From Cercophora sp. LCS_1 (lineage: Eukaryota > Ascomycota > Sordariomycetes > Sordariales > Lasiosphaeriaceae), in NCBI GenBank assembly GCA_036250225.1, contig JAPZLL010000024.1, positions 1 through 64,000 on the forward strand: a stretch of DNA of 64,000 nucleotides. Reading direction: 5' to 3'. Positions 1 to 10,593 of this stretch are shown piece by piece. The translations under genes and the position numbers were made by a program. The first letter of the stretch is position 1; the number at the start of each line of letters is the position of its first letter. Under the pieces are notes generated by a model. The model was not told where the DNA came from. It saw only the letters and a program-made list of their open reading frames with translations, and did not search any database.

Positions 1-720
1 CCGTCGAGGCTTTGTGGGTCGTTGCACCCCGGGCCCAATGATTGGTGTTCCGTAGCTGGCCCGTGCTCCCTCCTTGAGGTCATGACCTGGGTCGTGACAG
101 AGGTATAGTAGTACTCCCTATAGTACGAGGTGATCCTAGAGGTCCAGAGGGTCGCTATTGTGCAGAGGATAAGCCTAAAGACCGCTATAGCCGCCATTGG
201 AAACGACCAACAATAGTCGGTTTCTTTACTTGACCTATTCTATAAGAACTTCTAATAGAACAGGAGGGCGAGGAAGAACGGTTAATAGAGGTTGTGCTGT
301 AGCCATTACTAAGAGTAGGGGAGGCCTATAGTTATTGGGGGTGGAAAGGTCGCTATACGTTGTTCTAGCCAGTTGTGCGCTGTGGGTAGTGTGGGTAGAT
401 AAATCCGTTGAATTGAGCCGTTGTGTGCATCGATTTTTGAGCCGTAGAAAGGCTGTTTTTTTGCGTAAACTGCGTGCAAACCCACTGCTTTTTGACTGTT
501 TTTCGACGTTTTTTTGGATCGTTTTTTGGATTGTTTTTGAATCGTTTTTTTACCCCTGTCTGGCTATAGTTGACAGAATTCGGATGTCTTCGGTCGCTGA
601 GCCCCGCTGAGTGCACGGCCGTTTTTAGGCGGTGGGTGGCGCTCAGCGGCGTAATCAGCCACCAAAATCCGACCAGAGATAGTCCTTTGCTGTCTTGGTC
701 GTACATGGACGAAAGCACAG
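1..720. mobile_element. Probable degenerate transposon remnant
   Basis: This stretch has composition unlike the rest of the window: T-homopolymer runs at about 455-560, many CTATAG/TATAG words at 100-390, and no long open frame. The minus strand at 365-718 reads a lysine- and asparagine-rich peptide without a recognisable domain. The look is that of a decayed fungal transposon end, but I see no transposase motif and cannot delimit terminal repeats because the window starts inside it. Confidence is limited. Confidence 0.35.
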
Positions 721-1068
721 TTCACCCAGCGCTGGATAAGGCGTCCACCGTCACAACATGATGCGCCAACAGGCTCACTCCGTCTCGGCGCCCTTCCCCT
801 CAGCAGCAGCGAACCAAATTGCCGGCAATGCCCAAACCTCATTGGCCACGGGGGGCTCGAGGCCTTCTTGGGGCCATGCGTCAGGACAGTAAGTGCCGAT
901 TGTCGTGGCATGTCGACCGCCAAAATTGTGGGTCGTGCCGGAGCAGAAAGCGAGGGCTCAAAGCCTACGAACCCGTTCCACTTTTCTAGTGGCCTTCAAC
1001 CCGCCACGAGCCAGGGTTTTGAGCGAACGAGAGTAGCCTTACCGGCGGCATCAAGCCGGCCTGGTGCC

Positions 1069-1079
1069 GGCACAGTGCC
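1069..1079. promoter_or_regulatory. GGCA-N3-TGCC inverted repeat (GGCACAGTGCC)
   Basis: A palindrome with half-sites GGCA/TGCC and spacer CAG. It lies 40 bp before an exact copy of the recurrent 11-mer GGCACAATGCC. It is a candidate variant binding site. Confidence 0.35.
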
Positions 1080-1094
1080 TGGGCAAAACGACGC

Positions 1095-1683
1095 ATGCGT
1101 GAGACCGAGCTGCAGAGCTGGCACAATGCCACATTCGGAAGGCTCGATGCCCGAACAATACATGGGACCACAATCGATGCGGCGCCACCTGTTGATTCCG
1201 GCATTCTCGACGACCACAAGTGGGGATCGCTGCCTTGTCCGACATCGAGTCGCCAGCCAGCGAACACACACTTCCCCGACGTGATCGTTGGCGCGCAGAA
1301 ATACAGAAGTTGCCGCCTTTAAAGTGAGCACACAGGCTTTCAAGCGACTCTATGATAGAGTCGGGCCAGACATCGGGCTCCTTGTCGAACAGGAGCTGCA
1401 GCGACTAGGCTGTCGTCCTGGAACATTGGTCGCGAATGTACCTACGTGGGACGAAGATAACTGCCAAGAGGAAACCTGCGAGGAGGCTTTCGGCGACCAA
1501 GACAACGGCTCGACAGCACTGGATGCCTCGATAGGCGAGAATGCCATCGACTACTGCGGCGAGCTGGGACACGCAGCCGCCGAGAGGAGAGAAGACGATT
1601 ATCGCTCCACAGATTCACTCGACACTCGAGACCATGTTTCCAGGGGTAGGCATCGGCTTCGCGGTCGAGGGGCGTCTCACTGA
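1095..1683 (+). CDS. Family B member B1 (unpaired), hypothetical protein
   Basis: Function unknown. The model has exon 1 at 1095-1280 and exon 2 at 1336-1683 (177 aa), with a 55-nt phase-0 intron (donor GTGATC, acceptor CACAG). Exon 2 opens with the family core, F-K-R-L-Y-D-R-V-G-P-D-I followed by L-L-V-x-x-E-L, matching B2, B3 and B4, which all have a phase-0 intron just before the same core. The rest of exon 2 is acidic, then arginine-rich, with no domain I recognise. The start is uncertain because a GGCACAATGCC element lies inside exon 1. No family A partner is visible to the left. The region there looks like a transposon remnant, so B1 may be an orphan whose partner was lost or lies outside the window. 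Confidence 0.45.
1120..1130. promoter_or_regulatory. Recurrent palindrome GGCACAATGCC, copy 1
   Basis: An exact copy of the 11-mer found in all three A-B spacers. The inverted repeat here extends to TGGCA-CAA-TGCCA. It falls inside the tentative first exon of B1. This suggests either that the exon starts further 3' or that the element overlaps the 5' end of the transcript. Confidence 0.5.
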
Positions 1684-2508
1684 GCAGAATCATGAATGTT
1701 CGGTTTGCGCAGACCATAACAGGATGAAAGTTCTTATCGCAACTCAGTTCAGTTTTGACTTAGGCAAGCACCAAGTTGAGAATGTGAGAACAAATGCACT
1801 TGCTCATTAGATAATTACATTGGTTTCATTTAGCTATGCAGTGATCAACTTCCACCGCCTCCAGTTGCTTGATACGGGAGCACTTGGCTGTCGCGGGACA
1901 ATCGTGTTGGTCGTCACCATCTTGTAGCCCAGGTTTCATCTGGCGGAGCCCCTAAAATCTTGGAGTGTCACTTGTCCCAGCTCAGGCGGTGTAGGCTAGA
2001 TCAATGAGGATCAAAGGTCGAGTTCAAACGAGGTCGAAGAACTGGCCAAACACAAACATCTACGAGAGGACTACCGCCCCTTCCGTCGGGTTATAGATGT
2101 AGCTGTGCCGGTTTATCGTTTAAACATGATCTCGTTTCCCTTTCAGTTTCCAGAGTTTCCCGCCTCAATTCTCATGGCTACCTATTTCTAGACCTTCTGT
2201 CGCTCGCTCTATGCTGTCTTTGAGTTTACATGCTGTTTTTCTGAAGCAATGGGGCAAAGTTGATCAATGCATGAGGGCTGGACAGAAAAGATCTGCACGT
2301 CGACCATACGATGATAGTCAACATGAACGGAATGGGGAATGAGAAGATCCTGTATTTCTTCGGAATGCAGCAGCTATCTGCCGTTCACCGTAGAATCTAC
2401 CAAATCTCCCAAGTCATTTCCTCCCAATCCCTGGCTCCCACAATCAGTTCATAGCACCGATGCTGCGGTGCCACAACGTGAATGCTAGAAACATCCACGA
2501 ACCCCAGA
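1684..2508. other. Intergenic, no supported gene
   Basis: Between B1 and B2. Only short frames of mixed composition are present. I see no RNA gene or domain. Confidence 0.5.
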
Positions 2509-3135
2509 CTACAACTTGGACTCTCGCAAAGCCGGAGGTCCCTTGGAGTATTGCACCCGATCCCGTCGTTGCTCATCGACACTTGCAACGGCTTGGGCCG
2601 ACTCTATGTCCGGGGCACTATCTTCGTTTCCACCCAAGATCAGTCGTTCACAGTCGCAATCATTTCGCCTTGACGCTTCATGGCGTAGTCGCCACACCTC
2701 CTGCACTCCGCCGAGGACCAGCTCTTCTATCTCCGGGAGGACTCCATCGAGGAGTTCCATAACTGGCTTGGGGAGCATGTTAGCAGAGCCAGCGGTATTC
2801 TAATAAGATAATGGGTGATTAAGGCGTACTGGAGAAAAATCTAGCGTGAGGCGTTTCGACGACTGTGCGAGCGCCCGCGAGAAAATGCCGCCCTCTGGAC
2901 AATGATTCCCCGAGTCTTGAGGGGAGGAGTAAGTGTCCGACTCCTCAAGCGAACCCGAGCTGGGGCGGTCTGACGCGAAACCGTAATCGGCACTCAGCGG
3001 GTGCCGGGGAAGGGAGGTGAGGTCCCAGGGTGTACACAGCATAGGCTCAAAGCACACGGGCCATAACACGAAGCTGCCGATGCCGTCCGCAGCGCCGATG
3101 GGCGAACTAGAGGCGCTCTGATGTTCGGTGTCCAT
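2509..3135 (-). CDS. Family B member B2, hypothetical protein
   Basis: Function unknown. Exon 1 is 3135-2830 and exon 2 is 2766-2509 (187 aa), joined by a 63-nt phase-0 intron with donor GTACGC and branch GCTAAC. Residues 1-102 are a low-complexity Ser/Pro-rich leader starting at ATG 3135. Exon 2 opens directly with the family core, V-M-E-L-L-D-G-V-L-P-E-I-E-E-L-V, which looks like one amphipathic helix, then a W-containing segment and a charged tail. B2 is divergently paired with A1 across a 659-bp spacer that carries GGCACAATGCC at 3577. The conserved intron position relative to the core in B2, B3 and B4 supports a real spliced gene. Confidence 0.6.
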
Positions 3136-3794
3136 CTTCGCTTCTTGTGAAAAAGATCACTTGAAGAGGGGGAATGGGGGATGGGGATGCCACGCTGGGG
3201 GTTTCAGGGCTACCCAGGCGGGCTCGACAATTTATATTCCTAGCTTTGATTGATCTCCCTTTTTTTTCCCTTAAGATAAGCCTGACACGACAAGGCATTC
3301 GGCAGGCTTTATGCCTGGCTTAAGAAGGCTTCAGGCTTGCGTATTGCGCGCGGAAACATCGGGCGACGTGCCTTCCTTATGCTGATCCGGTTGGCGGTTG
3401 ATTTTTAGGGCTTACATCTGGCTTCTGCTTGGCCTTCTGCCTGCGAATCAGAACCATACAAACCATTCGGGCTTGATCGGGGACCGCTTTGCCCCGCCAA
3501 TTCTGTCCCTTGGCTGCCCTGCACAAGCCGTGTTAGTGATGAAATTCCAACATCAGCCCAGCCATCGCAGCTTCATGGCACAATGCCTTGGGCACTTTAG
3601 ACATGATGTTTCCGGACGAGGTTCCCCCGCGCCCAATGCCAAGAACCCGATGAGAGTATAACAACAACGATCCCACCTCGGGAATATTGCAAGGTTTAGC
3701 ACACATCGTTTCTATTGTCGTCTTGCTGTCTGTTGCTCTTTCCCACGCTTTCTGCACCCCATTGTGCTCGCAGGGGCTTCACGTCGCTAAACTC
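3136..3794. promoter_or_regulatory. Bidirectional spacer of the B2/A1 couple
   Basis: 659 bp between two divergent starts. It contains GGCACAATGCC at 3577-3587 and a CAGGC/GCCTG inverted repeat near 3304-3318. It must hold both promoters. No ORF here is convincing. Confidence 0.55.
3577..3587. promoter_or_regulatory. Recurrent palindrome GGCACAATGCC, copy 2
   Basis: Exact 11-mer, 441 bp upstream of the B2 start and 208 bp upstream of the A1 start, in the middle of the divergent spacer. Confidence 0.6.
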
Positions 3795-4607
3795 ATGAGA
3801 ATGGGGTCGAATGACCAGCAAGAAATGCCAGGCCTTTGGCCAGAGGACAGCTTTCTCTACGATCACTTTGATCACTTTTCATTCCCTGAATTCTTCCAGG
3901 GTTCCGTCCAAGACCACATGGAAGAGCTTTCGCTAGTCGCCGTCGCCAACAATCTAGTTCCAGGCTGTTCAGTGGCCAGCCCCGCATGTCACCCCGTCGA
4001 GGCGCAGCAGACAACGGCGATTATCGACCCAACTCCCATCGCGCAGTGGCCTTCCCAAAGTGGCAATGCCGGAGCGGCGTCACAGGTAAGCCCATGTCTT
4101 ATGTAACCTGCGTCGCTGTTTCCCCGCTGACGACATTGGCCGCAGCAGCAGCTCATGCTGGGCTCGCCCGGCCCTTCTGTAATACCCAACCACCCGGCGG
4201 CCATGCCAGGCCCCGAAACCCCACAGTGTGACAGCCCACTGGCGCCACCCCCGCCCCGAGAGAACTTAGAACGCGACTGCGCTGCGAACAAGAGTTTGAT
4301 GACTCTGCGCAGAGCGGGCTGGCCATACAAAGACATTGCAAAGGAGCTTGAGAAAAAGTATGGCCTGGTTGCGACCCCGAACGCTCTCGCCAAACGTCAC
4401 AAGACTCTTCTTCTCAAGAGCCAGGAGGAGTACCTGGAACCGCTTCCCGGCGTCATCAAGAACATGATGCCAGGTATCATGGCCTTGATCCGAAGTGAGG
4501 CGGCCCGGGTAGGACTCTCGGATGCTGATATGAAGTCGCTTGACGACTTGCCCGAGGTGATCCCCACCATGGTGCAGAGCAGGATCTTGCGGAAGAGGAA
4601 GGCGTGA
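3795..4607 (+). CDS. Family A member A1, HTH protein
   Basis: Putative nuclear DNA-binding protein of 250 aa. Exon 1 is 3795-4085 and exon 2 is 4146-4607, with a phase-0 intron (donor GTAAGC, branch GCTGAC). The N-terminal 140 residues are acidic, then Pro-rich. Residues about 146-189 form a helix-turn-helix of the homeodomain/Myb type, with L-M-T-L-R-R-A-G, then Y-K-D-I-A-K-E-L, then P-N-A-L-A-K-R-H. Residues 204-212 hold M-M-P-G-I-M-A-L-I, the motif shared with family B. The end is P-T-M-V-Q-S-R-I-L-R-K-R-K-A, a basic tail that could serve as a nuclear signal. The domain call rests on the spacing of hydrophobic residues. DNA binding is inferred. ATG 3801 is an alternative start. Partner: B2. 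Confidence 0.7.
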
Positions 4608-5522
4608 GCACGTGATCAGACACAGGCCGGGAGGGAGGGGATCTTCTCGTCATCAGGCAACATGTGCTAAAGGAATTAGCATTTGGGCACGGTGGGATAG
4701 CGCTGAGATTCCCTTGATGGAAATGAGATGACGACCAGCGTTTATGGGGGAATTGTGAACGCTACCAACGACCGACGAATCTCGGCGGAGCAGTCACTAG
4801 AGCGCCCCATCGGTTGCGCCAAGGGGCGCATAGTTATGGAAACTTGGTTTGCTTGTCCCGAGTACATACTCCATAGCTAGAACCCCCTCTTCCTTGTTTA
4901 CTTATGTTCTCAACGACGGTCTTGGAAGGAATGTCCTCGTGTAAGCTTCATGCACGCGTGAACCACTGGGCTTTATTACGGCCCTTGAGTCAAGCTCCCG
5001 TCTGCCATTTTGTGGGGGTCTCCCTGGCATGCAGGGCCAGCGCCTTCGGCGGCTAAGCCCTGGGCCAACCGATCGGTGATCGACCATCACATTGGTTGCT
5101 CTGGTCGTCACCAGGAGCGTCCTGTGAGCAGGGCTCATTGCAAGTTGAAATAGGGCCTCCGGCCACCCTAGATTGTATCCTAGTTCTTTCTCCTCTTCAT
5201 GGCTTTCTGAGGCCATTGAAGATTATCGTGAATAGAGTCAGTTAGTGCCCTCAGGGCCGCCGATTAATCCAAGCCTGTGCAGTGTGAAGCCTCCGGCCTG
5301 CCCCACCGCTCAAGCTTGTCACAGCGGTCACCTCGAAACTTGTACGAGTCCCTTCTCCCATTTGGATGAGGTAATCTGCGGTCTGTTGCCTGAGGCCATG
5401 ATACCTTGGGTTTCTGGCTCATGCGCAGGTCTTACGCAACAGTGGATTGACTGTCTGGTCCACCAATCTTGCGCGGAACGGATTCAACCCCGTTACATTT
5501 CCTTGCTCCTTTCTCTCTAAAT
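4608..5522. other. Intergenic, no supported gene
   Basis: 3' flank of A1 facing the 3' end of the C2H2 gene. I see no RNA gene or domain. Short frames on both strands look random. Confidence 0.5.
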
Positions 5523-7404
5523 CTATTGACACTCAGAACACCTCTCATGAGCACACATAGATCCATCGCTTCCAAGCCCAGTGCATATTGACTCGCTGTT
5601 ATCATAGTTGTTCAAAAAATCACACTGACAACACGTCCAAACTTCGTGCGGCGCCGTCGACCACTGTGGAGGTTCTGATTGCCCTACTGGGCTCGGGCTC
5701 TCTTCGTTACCGTCATCTCCGTGGGAATCACCCTGTTTTGAGGCACCAATACCCTCCGAGCTTTGTTCAGCTACGTCGGGGTCAGTCTACTCGCAAAGCC
5801 GTAAAGTACGATTAGCTTACCTTGCTTTAAGGCGCGTTCCCGGGGGTTTTGTAGCAAGTCTTCGGCCGCTTCGGCATCAAGTAAATTGTCTTCATCTTCG
5901 GACTGTACCTCTTCATCGGGCCGTTCATCATCGTCTTCTAGCCTCGGCAATGCGAAGAGTGCCAAGTCTCGCTGATGTTGACCCACGTGTTTCGCATACT
6001 CTTTGAGGGATCCGAGTTGCTCACTGCACAGGGGACACCGGGTAAGCGTGTTGAGGGGCTTTGGCCCTTCACTCGTCTCAACCAGGGCGTCCACGTCCGT
6101 AAGTTCAGACGAGTGCCTTTGGTGGGAAGTGAGATGGTCTCACATTGCGCTCGAAGTGTCAAAGACTTCACCACAGCCAGGAATGCAAGTCCAGACTCTC
6201 CAGTGGTTTCCGATGACATGCTGCATCCATTCATGGCGACCTTGGAAGTCTTGTCTGGCTTCTTGGCACCCCGGCAAAAGACAAATGTAAGGGCGAAGAT
6301 CGGTCAAAACATGCTTACTAATCCGGGCATATCCAGTCAGAGATATTATCCCTGTAACCTTGACAAGGGATCAGTTGCTTACATCCATGTCTTCGTCGTG
6401 GAAACTGATATTATCATGTAACAAAACGGACACTCAAATGGCCGGTCTCCGGCTTCTTTGGGCATGGGTGGGATTTTCGGTCGCTCCCCGTCTACCAAAG
6501 ACAGCCCACCTGTCGTATCGGTCCACCCAGACTCAGAGACAGTGTCCTCATCGATAGTCGGATAGTCGCTGAAAGCGCCGGCACGGGTTGCTTCGGGGAG
6601 AGACGAGGCAACAGTGCTTTCGACAATCTCGCCATCATCTCGGCTCCTTGGCTCGTTCACCTCGCCAAGGCCCCTAGCTAGCTTTTGATGATGCAGCTCT
6701 CTGTACTTGAAGTATTGTCGCCGCCGTGAAATCGCTACTCCCAGCCGTTCAACTTCCGTCTGGGGGGCTGAAGGAAACCTTTCTCGAACGTGAGCGATAT
6801 CGGACGGTTCGTAGTAGGACGTGCTCGTCAAGGTCATGCTTCTGAATCTATCATGCGGAGTTGGATTCTGGATCGATATCGTCAACCTGAACAGGCAATC
6901 CACCACATCGACGATGTCGGACAGCAACTGTGACATCTCGGTCACCCCCGGTGGTATTTCGGGCAGTTCGTATTCGTCGTCTGGATCTCCTGGGTCCTCC
7001 TCAAATGGGAGTCGCTCGCCACTGGATATTGCAGTTGCTAATCGCCATTGCGTCAATCTTCCCCCGGCAGCACGGAATCCGAGGAGCATGAATGTGAAGG
7101 AAATATTTTGCTCCATACCTTCCCGCAACGTCTCGGTCAAATCGTCCACGAGCTGGATCACTCTCGTGCGAATGTGTGATGCGTCGCGAAGCCTAAACTC
7201 AAGTGAACTTCGACCGCTGCGATGCGCGGCCATATTTGCTGCCCAAACCTTAAACCTAGCGAGTTCATTGTCGACTGTGTTCAGCTGGCCGCTTGTTGGC
7301 CCACGCTGCCCAATTCCTGTAGCAGCCGCACCTTCCCGAAAGCTGGACCCCAAGACCCTGAACGCCTCAAGGCACGACAAAACATGATGTGAAATGGAGC
7401 CCAT
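5523..7404 (-). CDS. C2H2 zinc-finger protein with a C-terminal Cys-rich module
   Basis: Spliced 588-aa protein: exon 1 7404-6383, exon 2 6317-5821, exon 3 5770-5523. Start chosen at M-G-S-I-S, as is usual for fungal proteins of this architecture. The N-terminal 250 residues are helical and of unknown function. Around residues 325-430 come C-P-F-C then K-H-V-L-T-D-L-R-P-Y-I-C, followed by C-x3-C-x8-H-x3-H and C-P-L-C-x11-H-x3-H fingers like those of AcuF-type C2H2 proteins. Residues about 445-480 are acidic. Exon 3 adds a W-T-C-C-Q-C then C-A-H-x2-C-x2-C cluster at the extreme C terminus, which resembles the tail of B4. The gene is divergent from the DUF7580 gene across 258 bp. It probably acts as a nucleic-acid or protein-binding regulator. 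Partner and target are unknown. Confidence 0.75.
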
Positions 7405-7662
7405 GGACCGTGTAGATACTTTGGACGGTGATCGGCTATCTTGAACAGTGGCATCCAAACGACGACACATCCAAGTGAAGTCGGCCAAGTCTGGGACGAT
7501 AAGGCTGCTCACCGAGTTCGGCGCCGGAGCGATGCGGGGTAAGATGGATCGCTGCCTGAGCGACCAGAGCCTGATTGCCAATTGACCCAGATTCCTCGAT
7601 CTCGTGGACGTCACTGCTGCTGTTCACATACCACAAACGGAAGATTGGCCGTTTACTGGACT
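7405..7662. promoter_or_regulatory. Divergent promoter between C2H2 and DUF7580 genes
   Basis: Only 258 bp separate the two starts, so the two genes must share upstream sequence. I could not pick out a TATA box. Confidence 0.5.
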
Positions 7663-9426
7663 ATGTCGGGCTTCGAAGTTGCCGGTGTTGTCCTTGGCAG
7701 CATTCCCATCATCGTCTCGGCCCTTCAACTACATGCCAAAAGTGCAAGCGCTTTGCATCGATGGAGGTACTACTCTCGCGAGTTGAAACACCTCTTGCGA
7801 AATCTCCAAACAGAGCAGACTCGGTTGGAAACGGTTTTCGAAAAGCTGCTATCCGATGCAGTACGCGATGGCCTCATTGAGGAGATGATCAGCCGGCCAT
7901 TTGGGCCTCTGTGGAAGGATCCTGAAACGGCCAGTCGGATTCGTAGGAGGCTAGGAAGGGGACCACGGTTGTTTGAGAGTATCGTCCAAGATATGAGTGA
8001 GACGATGGATGAACTCAAAAAGCGGCTAGACATTGAGCCGAACGGCGAAGTGAGTGCTCACACACGGAGGGTACCCAGAGAAGATGGACAACTGACGATC
8101 GCAAAATTGAAGATCAAATGGGCACAGACCCCTGGGGTGAAAAAAGAGCTCAAACGGATTATTTTCGTCCTACAGCGCTCAGAGTATGACAGTCTCCTCA
8201 CCGAGATTGGGAATGGCATCTCCAGACTTGAAAGCCTCCTGAAGATGGGCATTGATATCGAACCCCATCGTCATCGTCGTTCGCGGACGCGCATGTTCAG
8301 GTCCCTTCGCCATCATTCCGGGAGCATCCACGCTGCACTCCAGTCGGCACTAACGTGTCCGTGTTTGCACGACGTGGGGCTTCGATTGATACACCCGCCC
8401 TCAAACGTTGTTCTCGAGTCCTGCGAGGATGACGACCTTGCAGCGTCGATCCCATTCCACGTCGCTTTTTCTTCCAAGGCCTCGACGCCTGAAACTAGTC
8501 GGAAATGCGCCCCAGATTCGAAGCACTGGGGTCTCCTGGAACTCTCATTCCGAAAGCTAGGCGCTAGACCAGCCGCGGCACGTTCGTCGAGAGTCGCATT
8601 CTCGGTTCCTCCCATCGATTCCCAAGGCTCGAGGGCCTCAAACTCTAGCCCAGCACTCTCCAACATTCAGAACCTTTGCGAAGCCATAGCAGAGGCGCAA
8701 GCAAACACCAATATAGAGTGCTGCGGACACATCACAGACTGTTCATTGAGTTCATCACCATCCAGCTACCAGGTATCTTTCCTGGACCAGTCAAGCTACG
8801 GCACTGGATGGTCCTTGGCCTCGTTGGAATCTCTACTCTCCCATGATAGCAGTTCTTCCTTCTCTTTGGGTTTCGGCCACCGGCTTCGGCTGGCTTGCAT
8901 GGTCGCATCAAGCATCGTTCAATTCAGGGGTACGCAATGGCTCAAAAGGCCGCCCACGAATAACGATATTTATGTCGTCCGAAGAGAGGATGGTGGACTC
9001 TATCTCGAGGATGTTTTCGTCTCGAAACTCTATCCAGACACCCAGCAGTGCACGCAACCCAATTTTTCCCCAAACATAAACACCAGAAACCCGACACTCA
9101 TGGCTCTGGGAGTCCTGCTTATCGAGCTCATCTTCTGCCAGATGATGAAGCAGCTCCTTGATGTGCATAGGCGCAACAACTCCCGCAACACCACTCCTGG
9201 TGGAACCACACCAACGCCAGCATCAGACTATCAGACGCTCATGATGCTTGTGGGCAAACTCCATGAGCTCGGGGGCGCTAGATATGCCAAGGCCGTTCGG
9301 ATTTGCATAAAGAGCGAGTTGTTCAACGAAGAGGGATACTTGGACGGCGACTCTCTTAAGAGGGACGTCTTTTTGAGTGTTCTGGCATTGCTCGAAGAGG
9401 ATCTCGAAACTGCAGATGCATCCTAG
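7663..9426 (+). CDS. DUF7580-like protein with a degenerate kinase-like C lobe
   Basis: Intronless, 587 aa from M-S-G-F-E-V-A-G. The N terminus, with G-V-V-L-G-S-I-P and V-S-A-L-Q, followed by R-x2-L-K-x-L-L-R-x-L, is the opening typical of DUF7580 proteins, which are abundant in moulds and of unknown role. The middle (about 100-330) is helical and charged. The last 200 residues resemble the C lobe of a protein kinase (L-A-C-M-V-A-S-S-I-V-Q then P-T-L-M-A-L-G-V-L-L-I-E-L), with no catalytic HRD or DFG motif visible, so any kinase activity is unlikely. It is divergently paired with the C2H2 gene. Family name given from recall of the N-terminal signature. A role in heterokaryon-type recognition is speculation. 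Confidence 0.7.
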   Translation: MSGFEVAGVVLGSIPIIVSALQLHAKSASALHRWRYYSRELKHLLRNLQTEQTRLETVFEKLLSDAVRDGLIEEMISRPFGPLWKDPETASRIRRRLGRGPRLFESIVQDMSETMDELKKRLDIEPNGEVSAHTRRVPREDGQLTIAKLKIKWAQTPGVKKELKRIIFVLQRSEYDSLLTEIGNGISRLESLLKMGIDIEPHRHRRSRTRMFRSLRHHSGSIHAALQSALTCPCLHDVGLRLIHPPSNVVLESCEDDDLAASIPFHVAFSSKASTPETSRKCAPDSKHWGLLELSFRKLGARPAAARSSRVAFSVPPIDSQGSRASNSSPALSNIQNLCEAIAEAQANTNIECCGHITDCSLSSSPSSYQVSFLDQSSYGTGWSLASLESLLSHDSSSSFSLGFGHRLRLACMVASSIVQFRGTQWLKRPPTNNDIYVVRREDGGLYLEDVFVSKLYPDTQQCTQPNFSPNINTRNPTLMALGVLLIELIFCQMMKQLLDVHRRNNSRNTTPGGTTPTPASDYQTLMMLVGKLHELGGARYAKAVRICIKSELFNEEGYLDGDSLKRDVFLSVLALLEEDLETADAS

Positions 9427-9611
9427 ACCATGTGCCGCGGCGGCTCGACGTCTCGAGACCCCGTAGAGGTTAGCATTAAGGAGAATATCTCAATTGAGAT
9501 CCTAGCTACTCCCACAACCCAGCACCCAGACACCCCTCGCGATGCATATGAGCAAGGAAACGTTTTGAAGTACACGGGCGGTCAAAACACTTGATGGAAC
9601 AGAAAATCCCC

Positions 9612-10593
9612 TCAACTCCAATCACCGCCATCATCATTCTCCTCCTCCGCCGCTCTCTCCGCGCGACGTGGGCCAGACACCATGAGGCGCTTACGCAACA
9701 AACGGTTCTGGACCATCTGGGGAATCGCGGTCGGAAACTCTTCTACAACCTCGTCCAACACTCTGGTGTCGACCATTGTAAAATCTTTGCGGTTTATCAA
9801 TGCTACCTCTTTCTTGATCAAGGCCATAATGGCGGGCATCACGTTATTGATGGCTTCGGGAAGTTGCTAGGCACATGTCAGCCGAAATGCCCTGACTTGG
9901 TTGGAGTTTGGAGAGAACAAGTGTCATCGTCTTTGGAACCACGACGTCAAGAGCCTGTATGAGCACACGCGCAAAACTAACATGAAGATATTTTAAACGG
10001 AGCTTCTTGTACCGTTTCGACAGAGCATTGGGAGATATCTGGACGCCAAACTCATTCTTCAATTCCTCCGAGATTTCCCTGAATCCGACATGCTGTTCCC
10101 GAAGTGAAACGATCTTATCATCTACGCCTCGTGCCCAGTCGGACCTCGAACGGGAGCCAACGGGTGGAGAGGACGCCTTGGTAGACTCCGTGCCGGTGAT
10201 GTATGAAGTCCAGTCGAAGAATTGGACGGGTGCGCTGACCTGGAGGCACCAACAGAGTCAGCTTAGGAACAGTAGATTCGACAAACGAACAGCAGAGAAG
10301 CCACCCACATCAACTTGACTTGTCCCTGAAAGCATCAATAATTGCGTGGAGAACCCATTCGATGCCGTGAACACCTCTCGCCCCACCAAGAGCGGAACGC
10401 TGGGATCTCCAACACTATTGTCGGCGACGAAAGAGGGGTCCGGCGGCTGCGGCATACCATATCCATGTCCGTGGTGGCCTTCGTTTCGAGTCCCGGCCAG
10501 GAGGTTGTTGTACTCCAGGTTCAAATAATCAACAGCAACATCATTATCAGGGCTGAAGTAAACAGGAAGAACGGCCCGACCGCGATGGTCCAT
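9612..10593 (-). CDS. Family A member A2, HTH protein
   Basis: 265 aa from three exons: 10593-10309, 10239-9982, 9866-9612, all joined in phase 0. Residues 1-95 are low complexity. Residues about 135-175 hold the family HTH: I-V-S-L-R-E-Q-H, then F-R-E-I-S-E-E-L, then F-G-V-Q-I-S-P-N-A-L-S-K-R-Y. The third exon begins exactly at the second module, Q-L-P-E-A-I-N-N-V-M-P-A-I-M-A-L-I. The end has P-Q-M-V-Q-N-R-L-L-R-K-R followed by an acidic tail. The intron before the M-P-A-I module sits at the place where family B genes carry theirs, which argues for a common exon. A2 is divergent from B3 across an 891-bp spacer. DNA binding is inferred from the fold pattern. Confidence 0.7.
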
